This document shows, one piece after another, positions 8,253 through 16,489 of a stretch of 64,000 bases of DNA; the stretch's first letter is position 1; the number at the start of each line of letters is the position of its first letter. Source of the DNA: Shimia sp039969785 (GTDB lineage Bacteria > Pseudomonadota > Alphaproteobacteria > Rhodobacterales > Rhodobacteraceae). The stretch is from NCBI RefSeq assembly GCF_039969785.1, contig NZ_JBDVNC010000005.1:186001-250000 (forward strand), given 5' to 3'. The position numbers were made by a program, and so were the translations under genes. Under the pieces are notes generated by a model that worked only from the letters and a program-made list of their open reading frames with translations, was not told the DNA's origin and searched no databases.

Positions 8253-9797
8253 TCAGAACCGCATCGCCAGCTCTTTGATTGAATCAACCGACATTTCATC
8301 AGCGCTAAGTTCACCCGTGATCCGTCCTTCACAAAGAACGATCATACGGTCGCAAACCGCCAGGTATTCAGGGATTTCCGAGCTGACAAACAACACTGAC
8401 AGTCCACTGTCCGCCAGTTTGCCGATCAATTCATAAATTTCATCTTTGGCACCGATATCGATGCCGCGGGTTGGTTCATCCAGCAACAGAATATTAGGAT
8501 GTGTCGCCAGCCATTTTCCAAGGACAACTTTCTGCTGGTTTCCACCGCTTAATCGCCCGACAACATGGTCAGGGCCGAGGGCAGCAATGCGCAGCTTTTC
8601 AATTGCGGCTTCTGCCTCTGCTGTTTGCATCCTTTGCGAAACAAGCCCGTATCGGGTTTTCAACGGCAGCAGGGGCAAAGCGATATTGTCGCGGATCGGA
8701 CGTTCGAGCAACAAACCGTTACCCTTTCGGTCTTCGGTGATAAGGGCCAATCCAGCCTCGACGCCTGCGGCCGGTGTGCTGGGCCAACAATTGCCACCAT
8801 TCAAGGTAATCTTGCCTGCGACAGGAACACCCCGCGCGCCAAATAACGTCTCGAGCAACTCGGTACGCCCCGCTCCGAGCAGGCCACCAATGCCAAGCAC
8901 TTCGCCCTTGCGCAGATCAAAACCCACATCCTCAAGTAAGACTTTTTCACCGTCTTTGAGGCCAAGTCCTTTCACACTCAGCACAACCTCAGGAGACGCA
9001 GGTGTGTGGCGTTCGATCTTTTCAATTTCGACAGAACGACCAACCATCATTTCGACCAGCTCGCCGGGCGTTGTATCAGACACCAGCTTTGTCCCGATCA
9101 AATCGCCATCGCGCAAAACCGTTACACGATCTGAGATTTCAAAAACTTCATCCATACGGTGCGAAATATAGATGACTGCAACGCCTTGCAGGGCCAGATC
9201 GCGGACGACCTCCATCAGAATATCTGCTTCGGTTTGTGACAAAGCCGACGTAGGCTCGTCCATAATTAGAACGCGCGCATCCATCAGCAAAGCACGCGCA
9301 ATTTCGACCAGCTGCTGTTCGCCAACACGCAGGTCTTTGACCGGCCTATCGACGTCTAGCGTAAACCCGAACCGCGCCAAAACAGCTTTAGCCTCTTTGC
9401 GAAGACGTTTACGGTCAATAAAAATGGACCTGTGGACAGGTTCGTGGCCCAGCATCACGTTTTCAGCAACGGTCATTTCGGGCACCAGGCTCAGTTCTTG
9501 GTGCATGATGACGATGCCTTCGGCCTCTGCCTCACGCGGCGATGCCAGCGTGACGGCGCGACCATCAATTTCCATGGTGCCAAAACTTGGTTTCTGCACG
9601 CCACTGATAATCTTTACCAACGTGCTTTTGCCGGCACCATTTTCACCCATCAACGTGTGGATCTCACCACCGGTGATCGCAAGCGAAACGTCTCGCAGAA
9701 CGGAGACGCCCGAAAAGGACATTCCAATGCCAGACAGGCTCATTTCCGCTTTGCTGTCAGCAGAGATGGCCACCGTCGAAGCGACTGCGTTAGACAT
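8253..9797 (-). CDS. Sugar ABC transporter ATP-binding protein (two-domain, RbsA/XylG type)
   Basis: 514 residues from ATG 9797 (GAAGAGGAAT ribosome site). Two nucleotide-binding domains in one chain. The first has Walker A GENGAGKST, signature VGEQQLVEIARA and Walker B VLIMDEPTSALS. The second has the usual degenerate P-loop GLLGAGRTE but an intact LSGGNQQKV signature and ILLLDEPTRGID. This is the standard architecture of CUT2 sugar importers. First gene of the operon, transcribed leftward from the promoter region flanked by the 17-bp repeats. Confidence 0.93.
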   Translation of the reverse strand: MSNAVASTVAISADSKAEMSLSGIGMSFSGVSVLRDVSLAITGGEIHTLMGENGAGKSTLVKIISGVQKPSFGTMEIDGRAVTLASPREAEAEGIVIMHQELSLVPEMTVAENVMLGHEPVHRSIFIDRKRLRKEAKAVLARFGFTLDVDRPVKDLRVGEQQLVEIARALLMDARVLIMDEPTSALSQTEADILMEVVRDLALQGVAVIYISHRMDEVFEISDRVTVLRDGDLIGTKLVSDTTPGELVEMMVGRSVEIEKIERHTPASPEVVLSVKGLGLKDGEKVLLEDVGFDLRKGEVLGIGGLLGAGRTELLETLFGARGVPVAGKITLNGGNCWPSTPAAGVEAGLALITEDRKGNGLLLERPIRDNIALPLLPLKTRYGLVSQRMQTAEAEAAIEKLRIAALGPDHVVGRLSGGNQQKVVLGKWLATHPNILLLDEPTRGIDIGAKDEIYELIGKLADSGLSVLFVSSEIPEYLAVCDRMIVLCEGRITGELSADEMSVDSIKELAMRF

Positions 9798-9831
9798 TTT
9801 GGTATTCCTCTTCCAATCCCCCCATTGGGGA

Positions 9832-9848
9832 GGTTTCATATACAAAAC
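9832..9848 (-). promoter_or_regulatory. Proximal operator of the sugar operon
   Basis: GGTTTCATATACAAAAC, the exact reverse complement of the site at 9952-9968. Each site is itself a partial palindrome, GTTT-NN-TATA-NN-AAAC. It lies 35 bp upstream of the ATPase start, just downstream of a TTGACA -35-like hexamer (complement of 9871-9876), so a protein bound here would block transcription. The IclR protein of the operon is the likely binder. Confidence 0.65.
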
Positions 9849-9951
9849 GATTTCACAGGCAAAGCCAGATTGTCAAGTAAGGGGAGGTCCAAAGTTATTT
9901 TGCTTGGCAAATTCTCCAATAAATTAGAGCGCAATCCGCTGAATATAAGGT

Positions 9952-9968
9952 GTTTTGTATATGAAACC
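9952..9968 (-). promoter_or_regulatory. Distal operator of the sugar operon
   Basis: GTTTTGTATATGAAACC, perfect 17/17 inverted copy of 9832-9848, with start points 120 bp apart. Two identical sites at this distance suggest cooperative binding with DNA looping across the promoter. Confidence 0.65.
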
Positions 9969-10676
9969 CGTTCTGAATCCGCCCTCCCAGTTAAGGGCTC
10001 TATTTACTTCGAGGAGGAATCTGGCACCGCTGTCTCGCAGTTCAGCCAGGTAAACTAACCCCGAATGTGATTCGTATCCGCGCTCGCTGATTTCTAAACT
10101 TGGAAGTGAAAACCTGCTTTAGCATCTCCCCTAGGATTGGCCTTTTGGTTGCACAGCGTTCATCAGCAGCTTGAACGCCAAACATTTCTGGACCAGGTGT
10201 GACACACCATCTTAAACTGCCCGTGGCCCACATTGTTTCCATGTCGTTTGACTTGTTCATTTCATCGAAAGCTTGCAATCCGCCTTTGAAGTTTCTTTGC
10301 AGGCGCAGCACACAGAAAACGGGCATTTAACTTACATCGCCTAAGGTCTGCTTGGACCGCGACCCGATTACAGAATCCACGCGCATAGAAAGTGCAGTTT
10401 TGGGAAGGTAGCTAAAATCGTTTGGCAATGACCGCTTCCACGACGACGGCCGCATTGCAGAAAAACCAAACAACGCGTGCAATACGATGCTGCATCAGCA
10501 ACATGGTCAAACATCAATGGCGGCAAAGTCCGCTCTGCCGACTTTGACCCAAACCGCGTCGAAGGTCCGGTTTGGGTCAGAAGTGCTTGACGATTGGGCC
10601 AATATTGCGTGACGCCACCCATTGATGGGATTCAGAAATTCTGGCGCATAGAGTCAAAGATGCGTGACGTTCCACA
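9969..10676. other. 708-bp intergenic region without a supportable gene
   Basis: No open frame here looks like a real protein. A minus-strand frame of 94 codons at 10042-10326 has no family features or ribosome site. A Shine-Dalgarno-like GAGGAGGAAT at 10011-10020 is not followed by a start codon. The only structure seen is the nested inverted repeats at 10523-10579. It may be a decayed gene or an insertion scar. Confidence 0.5.
10523..10579. repeat. Two consecutive inverted repeats (REP-like)
   Basis: First repeat: CAAAGTC/GACTTTG (about 10524-10530 and 10540-10546). Second: TGACCCAAACCG (10545-10556) and CGGTTTGGGTCA (10568-10579), a perfect 12-bp stem with an 11-nt loop. No T tract follows, so this is not a classical terminator. 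The arrangement of two hairpins back to back recalls REP-type intergenic repeats. Confidence 0.55.
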
Positions 10677-11627
10677 CTACTGTTTCGTCAGTTGCGCCTC
10701 ACGCGCGGCCCGCAGGCGCGCGAAATCGTCACCCGCGTGATACGAAGACCGTGTCAAAGGCGTCGCAGACACCATCAGGAACCCTTTGCCAAAAGCCGCC
10801 TTTTCATAGCTTTTGAATTCTTCAGGGGTCACAAAACGATCGACGCCGTGATGTTTGGGCGTTGGCTGCAAATATTGACCGATTGTCAGGAAATCAATTT
10901 CGGCGGCCCGCATGTCTTCCATCACCTGATGCACGGACTGCTTATTTTCGCCCAATCCGACCATAATGCCCGACTTGGTAAAGATTGATGGATCCATTTC
11001 CTTGACCCGCTGCAACAAACGCAGACTGTGGAAATACCGCGCACCCGGTCGCACCTGAGGGTAAAGCCCCGGAACGGTTTCCAGATTGTGATTGAACACA
11101 TCCGGTTTGGCCTCAACCACAATTTCCAGAACCTCTGGCGCGCATTTCAGGAAATCGGGCGTCAGAATTTCGATTGTCGTCTTGGGTGAGCGATGCCGCA
11201 CTGCGCGAATGGTTTGCGCAAAATGCTCGGCACCACCGTCTTTCAGATCATCGCGATCCACCGACGTGATTACCACGTGGTTCAGATCCAGCTTTTGCAC
11301 CGCATCCGCCACACGACCCGGCTCAAACGCATCCAGCGTGTCGGGCTTACCAGTCGCAATGTTACAGAATGTGCATCCGCGCGTACAAATCTCGCCCATG
11401 ATCATCATCGTGGCGTGACCGGCACTCCAGCATTCGCCGGCATTGGGACATCCGGCTTCTTCACAAACTGTCACCAGCTTGTTGTCGCGCATGATTTTCT
11501 TGGTCGCATTGTACCCTTCACCCGTGGGCGCCTTAACGCGAATCCACTTGGGTTTACGCGGCTGGGCATTATCCGGCCGGTGGGCTTTTTCGGGGTGGCG
11601 TTGTTCGGGCAGTTTCAGATCACGCAA
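10677..11627 (-). CDS. lipA: Lipoyl synthase (radical SAM)
   Basis: 316 residues. It inserts two sulfurs into protein-bound octanoyl groups of 2-oxoacid dehydrogenases and GcvH. The auxiliary cluster cysteines C55, C60 and C66 (CEEAGCPNAGEC) and radical-SAM cysteines C81, C85 and C88 (CTRGCTFC) are all present, and the C-terminal RSSYHAGD carries the conserved serine ligand. The start is TTG at 11627: an in-frame TAA lies two codons upstream, and GAAGGTAAAAACC provides a ribosome site. Monocistronic here, divergent from the peroxiredoxin gene. Confidence 0.97.
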   Translation of the reverse strand: MRDLKLPEQRHPEKAHRPDNAQPRKPKWIRVKAPTGEGYNATKKIMRDNKLVTVCEEAGCPNAGECWSAGHATMMIMGEICTRGCTFCNIATGKPDTLDAFEPGRVADAVQKLDLNHVVITSVDRDDLKDGGAEHFAQTIRAVRHRSPKTTIEILTPDFLKCAPEVLEIVVEAKPDVFNHNLETVPGLYPQVRPGARYFHSLRLLQRVKEMDPSIFTKSGIMVGLGENKQSVHQVMEDMRAAEIDFLTIGQYLQPTPKHHGVDRFVTPEEFKSYEKAAFGKGFLMVSATPLTRSSYHAGDDFARLRAAREAQLTKQ

Positions 11628-11785
11628 CGGTTTTTACCTTCGGGCAACTTAGGTTCCTGACTGCATACCATAGCGCACGTCGTCAGCTAGTACCAGAAAC
11701 GCAACCCTGCCATGTCTTTTGCTCATCAACCAGGAATTCTGCAGATGCTAAAAGGTACAATGCAGATGCAGCATTGCACCGCTAA

Positions 11786-11800
11786 TTAGAATCATTATAA
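11786..11800. promoter_or_regulatory. Irr/ICE-box-like palindrome upstream of the peroxiredoxin gene
   Basis: TTAGAATCATTATAA resembles the iron control element bound by Irr in Rhizobiales and Rhodobacterales (about TTAGAA-N3-TTCTAA). It lies 39 bp before the peroxiredoxin ATG. A second inverted repeat CAATGC/GCATTG (11758-11776) lies just upstream. Binding by Irr is inferred from the motif only. Confidence 0.45.
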
Positions 11801-11838
11801 GTCGCAGAAACCACTTCGAACCCAAGAGGATTTATCCG

Positions 11839-12387
11839 ATGCAAGTTGGCGTTAACGTTCCAAATGTTGTCTTCAAAACCCGCGTCCGTGACGAAGCTGT
11901 TGGCGGCCCCAACCCGTTCCGTTGGCAGGACATGACCAGCAATGATTATTTCAAAGGCAAGCGCGTTGTCCTTTTCTCGCTGCCCGGCGCATTCACGCCG
12001 ACCTGCTCGACCTACCAGTTGCCCGGATTTGAAGACAATTTCGCTCAGTTTCAAGACATGGGCATCGATGAGATTTACTGCATGTCCGTAAATGACAGCT
12101 TTGTCATGAATAAATGGGCCGAAGCGCAAGACATCAAAAATGTCAAAGTCATCCCGGACGGCGCTGGCGAGTTCACTCGCAAAGTCGGCATGCTGGTGCG
12201 CAAGGACAACCTTGGCTTTGGTCTGCGCTCGTGGCGCTACGCGGCCATTATCAACAATGGCGTTGTCGAAGCTTGGTTCGAAGAGCCCGGTCTTGCGGAC
12301 AACCACGGCGAAGATCCTTACGGTGAAAGCGCTCCTGAAAACCTGCTGAAATATCTGGCAGAGGCCAATATCGAAACAGCCGCGTAA
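11839..12387 (+). CDS. Peroxiredoxin, Prx5/AhpE-like single-domain type
   Basis: 182 residues. It reduces peroxides through the active-site cysteine C56 in the signature PGAFTPTC (T53 and C56, with the family arginine in LRSWRYAA near residue 130). The QLPGFEDNFAQFQDMGIDEIYCMSVNDSFVMNKW stretch is typical of Prx5-type enzymes. There is no glutaredoxin fusion; the partner is probably glutathione/glutaredoxin or thioredoxin. It has its own promoter region with an ICE-like box and is followed by a strong terminator, so it is monocistronic. Confidence 0.93.
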   Translation: MQVGVNVPNVVFKTRVRDEAVGGPNPFRWQDMTSNDYFKGKRVVLFSLPGAFTPTCSTYQLPGFEDNFAQFQDMGIDEIYCMSVNDSFVMNKWAEAQDIKNVKVIPDGAGEFTRKVGMLVRKDNLGFGLRSWRYAAIINNGVVEAWFEEPGLADNHGEDPYGESAPENLLKYLAEANIETAA

Positions 12388-12416
12388 CCCGCAGCCGTTC
12401 CTTTAACAGAATATTG

Positions 12417-12440
12417 GCCCGCATTTTGCGGGCCTTTTTT
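12417..12440 (+). terminator. Intrinsic terminator of the peroxiredoxin gene
   Basis: GGCCCGC ATTTT GCGGGCC stem followed by TTTTTT, 29 bp after the stop codon. Confidence 0.9.
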
Positions 12441-12480
12441 GTATTGGAACAAACGACTCCTGTAAGTCACGGGCTAAACC

Positions 12481-13554
12481 CTACCCGATGTAATCCCCGG
12501 CGCCCCCGGCCTGCGACCGGTAGTGTTCGCGCAAACGCATCAGGGCGATCCGCAGCACGATCTTGCCTGAACGTGCCGACCAGCCCAGCCGCTTTTCAGC
12601 CGCCTCCAAACCTTCCAGAAAACAGCAGCACCGCATCACGACATCCGACAGCCCCTCTCCCAGATCAACCGCCGCCTCCATGACCCGTTTGCGTGCGGCC
12701 TCAGGCCCGCGATCCGCGGCACTGTCTGGTCGCACCCCATTGCTGACACCTGCGGTCAGAAACCGGTCCCAGTTCTGACTGACCCGAGGCCCCATCTGCG
12801 CCAACTCAAAATCCTCGCGCAAACGTTCGCCTGCCGCAACAAGGTCATCGCTCAGAAACGGTTGACCGTCCTTGTCCTTGCGCCGCGCCAGCGCCACCAG
12901 CGGGCTTTCCGCAATATTGAACCGCACCCGGCGGGTCTTGCCCTTGTCGCGCACGGATTTTTCGCCCCATTCGCGGTGCTGTTGCCCAAACGGCGTCTGA
13001 GCTTCTGCAAACCCTTGGGCTGCGTTTTCCTCTTCGGCCACCATACGGTTCAACGCAGATCGGCCTGCCGCCGTAATGGTGTATTGCGCGACCCGACCAG
13101 ACGCTGTGCAACTGATCCAGTCCTTCAGGATCATGGCCTGCGCAACAGCGCGATCAATCACAGCCGTGCGCGCTGACCCACCATCAGGACGATCGCGCAC
13201 CACAACCGCCTTTTCCATATCTTTGGCCACAGCCAAAACGGCCCCGGTTTCACACAATCGCCCCAGAACACGTCGCCCTTCGCGTTGCACAACCTCTTCT
13301 TCGGGCACCTGCTGCGGGTCCTTTGTGTCACCATTTTCGGGGTTGGCCCGAAGACGTTCCAATGCAGCATCTATCAAAGGATCATCGCGTTTTGCCTCCA
13401 GTTTTCTGATCTGGCGCAGAATTGTTGAGGCATGGCATCCCTCACGACGCGCCAGTTCACGTATCGACAATCCGTGTTCCGTATGTGCGACGTAACGCGC
13501 AACACTTTCCGGCACCCAGTCGGGCAGGTCATTCATCGGGCTGTTCATTAGCAT
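12481..13554 (-). CDS. DUF6456 / helix-turn-helix protein of Rhodobacterales
   Basis: 357 residues from ATG 13554; the second ATG at 13548 has a better-placed AGGTGG and may be the true start. Residues about 25-60 form a helix-turn-helix (HGLSIRELARREGCHASTILRQIRKLEA). The C-terminal part is a conserved DUF6456-type helical domain (SPLVALARRKDKDGQPFLSDDLVAAGERLREDFE and LGWSARSGKIVLRIALMRLREHY). Probably a DNA-binding regulator; target unknown. It is divergent from a DUF6477 gene, and three DnaA-box-like 9-mers lie 48-80 bp upstream of its start. Confidence 0.75.
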   Translation of the reverse strand: MLMNSPMNDLPDWVPESVARYVAHTEHGLSIRELARREGCHASTILRQIRKLEAKRDDPLIDAALERLRANPENGDTKDPQQVPEEEVVQREGRRVLGRLCETGAVLAVAKDMEKAVVVRDRPDGGSARTAVIDRAVAQAMILKDWISCTASGRVAQYTITAAGRSALNRMVAEEENAAQGFAEAQTPFGQQHREWGEKSVRDKGKTRRVRFNIAESPLVALARRKDKDGQPFLSDDLVAAGERLREDFELAQMGPRVSQNWDRFLTAGVSNGVRPDSAADRGPEAARKRVMEAAVDLGEGLSDVVMRCCCFLEGLEAAEKRLGWSARSGKIVLRIALMRLREHYRSQAGGAGDYIG

Positions 13555-13601
13555 GCCACCTGTTTCCTCTTACTCCATACGGGTCAGGACTATTGCCCTG
13601 T

Positions 13602-13634
13602 TTACCCACAGAATTATCCCTAAAATTGTCCACA
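13602..13634 (+). repeat. Three DnaA-box-like 9-mers at exact 12-bp spacing
   Basis: TTACCCACA (13602), TTATCCCTA (13614) and TTGTCCACA (13626) lie in the same orientation with 12-bp period, one, two and one mismatches from TTATCCACA. An A/T-rich stretch follows. The set lies in the divergent promoter between the DUF6456 and DUF6477 genes, so a role in DnaA-dependent transcription is more likely than replication initiation. Confidence 0.4.
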
Positions 13635-13797
13635 ACCTAAAATTGAATTATTACCTGGCTGTTAACATTGCTTCCGTTCAGCAAGATTGTTTCCAAATCC
13701 TAAACAGCCAAACAATCCCGCGCACGCAGAAATTCAGACAACGCAACACGCGTTCAGGTTGTGCATTCTGGGGGCGAACAACAACGGGACTGATTCC

Positions 13798-14094
13798 ATG
13801 AAAGACATACTCTCAATCCTCAATAATCTTCGCCGCCCACGCCTGTTGATCCGCGCCGCCCGCGCAGGCGTTGCCGAATATCGCCGCGACTTGCATCTTA
13901 AGCGTTACTTTGGATATGGCGCACTGCCACGCAGCGGACAGGCCCTGTTGCGCTTGATGGAAATGGAATCAGACCTGAACCAGCAACGCCGCACCAGCGA
14001 CGCCGCTTATTCTCTGGTCAAACATGTCGATATTCTGATTGCCATGATGGGCGAAGCCCGCTTGGTGCGGGCTTCGCAATCCAGAACCCTCTAA
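13798..14094 (+). CDS. DUF6477 family small protein
   Basis: 98 residues, rich in Arg and Leu, with the family start MKDILSILNNLRRPRLLIRAARAG and then AEYRRDLHLKRYFG. It has no signal peptide or membrane segment. It is conserved in Rhodobacterales, but no function is known to me. The start at 13798 has only a weak AACGGGA ribosome site. Its 3' end contains a perfect 10-bp hairpin. It is convergent with the mttB-like gene, with 6 bp between stops. Confidence 0.75.
   Translation: MKDILSILNNLRRPRLLIRAARAGVAEYRRDLHLKRYFGYGALPRSGQALLRLMEMESDLNQQRRTSDAAYSLVKHVDILIAMMGEARLVRASQSRTL
14051..14077. terminator. Hairpin inside the 3' end of the DUF6477 gene
   Basis: GCGAAGCCCG (14051-14060) and CGGGCTTCGC (14068-14077) form a perfect 10-bp stem with a 7-nt loop, 17 bp before the stop codon. 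There is no T tract. It may act as a transcript-end or anti-read-through barrier between two convergent genes that leave no room for an ordinary terminator. Confidence 0.5.
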
Positions 14095-14100
14095 GGGGTC

Positions 14101-15645
14101 CTAGACGAACGCGTCTGGCATAGACGCTTTCTTTTCAGCAACATAGGCGTTCAATGCTTCTTCGATGCCTGGATCGATGGCCGGTTTCTGATAGCCGGCC
14201 AGCAAACGTTCAACCCGGGTTGACGCCAGCATCTGCGTATCGCGGGCGCCTTCGTCCGCCCATGTTTCAAACGGCTTGTAATCCAACACTTCAGACCGCC
14301 AGAAGGCGTCTTTAAAGTTCGCTTGCGTGTGTGCACATCCCAGATAATGCCCACCGGGCCCAACCTCGTGAATGGCATCCAGCGCCTGGGCGTTTTCATC
14401 ATGCGCCACACCGCGCGCCATCTGATGCAAAACACCCAACTGGTCAGCGTCCATGACAAACTTTTCGAACGACGACACAAGCCCGCCTTCCAGCCAGCCA
14501 CAGCTGTGCAGCATAAAGTTCACGCCACCCATCAACGCAGCATTGTGCGTATGTGCGGTTTCATAGGCAGCCTGCGCATCGGGCAGCTTGGAGCCACACA
14601 ATCCGCCACCCGACCGGAACGGCAATCCCAAACGCCGCGCTAATTGCCCGGCGCCATACAGGATCTGGCTCGCCTCAGGCGTTCCAAATGTCGGGGCACC
14701 CGAATTCATATCAATCGACGTCACAAACGCCCCGAAAATCACCGGCGCGCCCGGACGGATCAGCTGAGAATAGGCAATCCCGGCCAGAACTTCGGCCAGA
14801 ACCTGCGTCAGCGTACCAACCACCGAAACCGGTGCCATCGCACCGCCCACAATAAAGGGCGACACAATGCAGGCCTGATTGTTTTTGGCGTAAACTTCCA
14901 GCGCACCCATCATCACATCGTCAAATGTCAGGGGCGAGTTGATATTGATCAGCGAGGTCATCACTGCGTTATTCTGCACAAACTCTTTGCCAAACAGAAT
15001 TTCGCACATGTCGACACTGTCTTGCGCGCGGCTTGGCTCTGTCACTGATCCCATGAAAGGCTTGTCGCTCAGCGTCATATGCGCCAGCAACATATCCAGA
15101 TGCCGCTTGTTCACTGCGACATCCGTGGGCTCACAGACCGTCCCGCCGGAATGGTGCAACCATTTCGACATATAGCCCAGTTTCACGAATTTCTGGAAAT
15201 CATCCATCGTGGCATAGCGGCGTCCACCCGCAGCATCGCGCACAAATGGCGGGCCATAAACCGGCGCGCACACCAGCGTGTTGCCACCAATTTCCACCGT
15301 CCGCTCAGGGTTGCGAGCATGCTGCGTGATGGTTGACGGCGCTGTTTTGCAAAGCTGGCGGGCCAGTCCACGCGGAATGCGCACCCGCTCGCCCTCAACA
15401 TCAGCCCCTGCATCGCGCCAGCGTTGCAACGCGGCCGGGTTGTTGACGAAATTCACGCCAACCTCTTGCAATATGCCCTCGGCATTGGATTCGATGATTT
15501 CCAACGCTTCTTCGTTCAGTATTTCGTACAAAGGGATGTTGCGTTCGATATATTTTGCGGCTTCGATCTTCAGACCAGTCCGTTCGGCTCGACGCGCTGC
15601 GCCGCCTCCGGACCGTCCGCGCCGACGTGTCGCTGCTTCTGCCAT
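14101..15645 (-). CDS. MttB-superfamily (trimethylamine methyltransferase-like) protein
   Basis: 514 residues, the normal length for the superfamily. A basic N-terminal tail (residues 1-25) is followed by the barrel domain, with IIESNAEGILQEVGVNF, YGPPFVRDAAGGRRYATMDDFQKFVKL, GGAMAPVSVVGTLTQVLAEVLAGI and NFMLHSCGWLEGG. It lacks an in-frame amber codon, so it is a non-pyrrolysine member, like the glycine-betaine and related quaternary-amine methyltransferases. No corrinoid protein or methyltetrahydrofolate transferase gene is adjacent, so substrate and acceptor remain open. Ribosome site GGTGAGG before ATG 15645. Confidence 0.88.
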   Translation of the reverse strand: MAEAATRRRGRSGGGAARRAERTGLKIEAAKYIERNIPLYEILNEEALEIIESNAEGILQEVGVNFVNNPAALQRWRDAGADVEGERVRIPRGLARQLCKTAPSTITQHARNPERTVEIGGNTLVCAPVYGPPFVRDAAGGRRYATMDDFQKFVKLGYMSKWLHHSGGTVCEPTDVAVNKRHLDMLLAHMTLSDKPFMGSVTEPSRAQDSVDMCEILFGKEFVQNNAVMTSLININSPLTFDDVMMGALEVYAKNNQACIVSPFIVGGAMAPVSVVGTLTQVLAEVLAGIAYSQLIRPGAPVIFGAFVTSIDMNSGAPTFGTPEASQILYGAGQLARRLGLPFRSGGGLCGSKLPDAQAAYETAHTHNAALMGGVNFMLHSCGWLEGGLVSSFEKFVMDADQLGVLHQMARGVAHDENAQALDAIHEVGPGGHYLGCAHTQANFKDAFWRSEVLDYKPFETWADEGARDTQMLASTRVERLLAGYQKPAIDPGIEEALNAYVAEKKASMPDAFV

Positions 15646-15663
15646 GACAAGACCTCACCCATG

Positions 15664-15698
15664 GATGTTCGCGTTTTAACAACATCTAACGCGACATC
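15664..15698. promoter_or_regulatory. Inverted repeat in the mttB-like gene leader
   Basis: GATGTTCGCGTT (15664-15675) and AACGCGACATC (15688-15698) pair over 11 bp with one bulged T; an alternative pairing GATGTT/AACATC lies inside. It begins 18 bp upstream of the ATG on the minus strand. It could be an operator or a leader hairpin. Confidence 0.4.
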
Positions 15699-15784
15699 AT
15701 GCATGGCCTCGCTTGGATAACGGCAAACGCGTAAGAAAAGCGACATTCGCGTCGGGTTTCGACATCAATGGATCAGGATGAGGT

Positions 15785-16489
15785 TCAGGATTCGGCAATC
15801 GGATCCCAGTTGATCGTGTCGACCCGGCTGTCGATCATCAAAGGAGAGATGATTTCGTCAATTTTGTCGTCCGACAAATCATTGATCGCCACCATGATTT
15901 CCAACTCAACCTCTTCTGAGCTGCGGGTCAGATCAAACCCAAGCACCCGCACACCACGCCGTGACAATGCCTGCATCGCCAATCCGCGCACTTTGCTGGC
16001 GTTCTTTTCGTCACATCGCAGCGCCACACGGTATTCCTGTGTCATCGGCACCCCGGCGCGGGTCTTTTTCTTGAGCCACTTGACCAACGGACGCAGCCCG
16101 AGGTTCACAAAGATAACCGCACCGGTCGCCATCACCGCGAACAAAACCGCGCCAGCCCCCGCAATCACCCCCACTCCCGCAGAACACCACAGCGTCGCCG
16201 CCGTATTCAGCCCATGCACGTTAAACCCTTCACGAAAGATGATCCCCGCGCCGAGAAAGCCAATGCCAGATACCACCTGGGCACCGACCCGCGTCGGGCT
16301 CAACTCGGTTGGATACAGCAGAGAAAACACCACAAAACACGCGGCCCCCAGCGCCACCAGCGCATTGGTGCGCAATCCGGCCATGCGCTGACGCACCTGC
16401 CGCTCTGACCCGATCAAAGCGCCACAGAACAACGCAACAGCCAAATTCACAGCCGCCTCGTCCAGTTGAATTGCAACAGGGTCCGCCAT
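15785..16489 (-). CDS. MgtC/SapB-family membrane protein
   Basis: 234 residues from ATG 16489 (AAAGGACATTACGTC upstream); a longer frame to 16573 lacks a ribosome site. The N-terminal half has four to five membrane helices with the MgtC signature ALFCGALIGSERQVRQRMAGLRTNALVALGAA and GIGFLGAGIIFREG. The C-terminal cytosolic part (from about residue 150) is an ACT-like domain. In pathogens MgtC inhibits the F-type ATPase and is needed at low magnesium; in free-living bacteria the role is less clear. Likely a magnesium or membrane-potential homeostasis protein. Confidence 0.9.
   Translation of the reverse strand: MADPVAIQLDEAAVNLAVALFCGALIGSERQVRQRMAGLRTNALVALGAACFVVFSLLYPTELSPTRVGAQVVSGIGFLGAGIIFREGFNVHGLNTAATLWCSAGVGVIAGAGAVLFAVMATGAVIFVNLGLRPLVKWLKKKTRAGVPMTQEYRVALRCDEKNASKVRGLAMQALSRRGVRVLGFDLTRSSEEVELEIMVAINDLSDDKIDEIISPLMIDSRVDTINWDPIAES

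Noticed and set aside
10042..10326. 94-codon minus-strand frame in the lipA-upstream gap
   Set aside because: No ribosome site, no recognisable domain, unusual composition; probably chance.
14101..15645. Pyrrolysine-containing MttB
   Set aside because: The frame is open without any internal TAG, so it is a non-pyrrolysine homologue.
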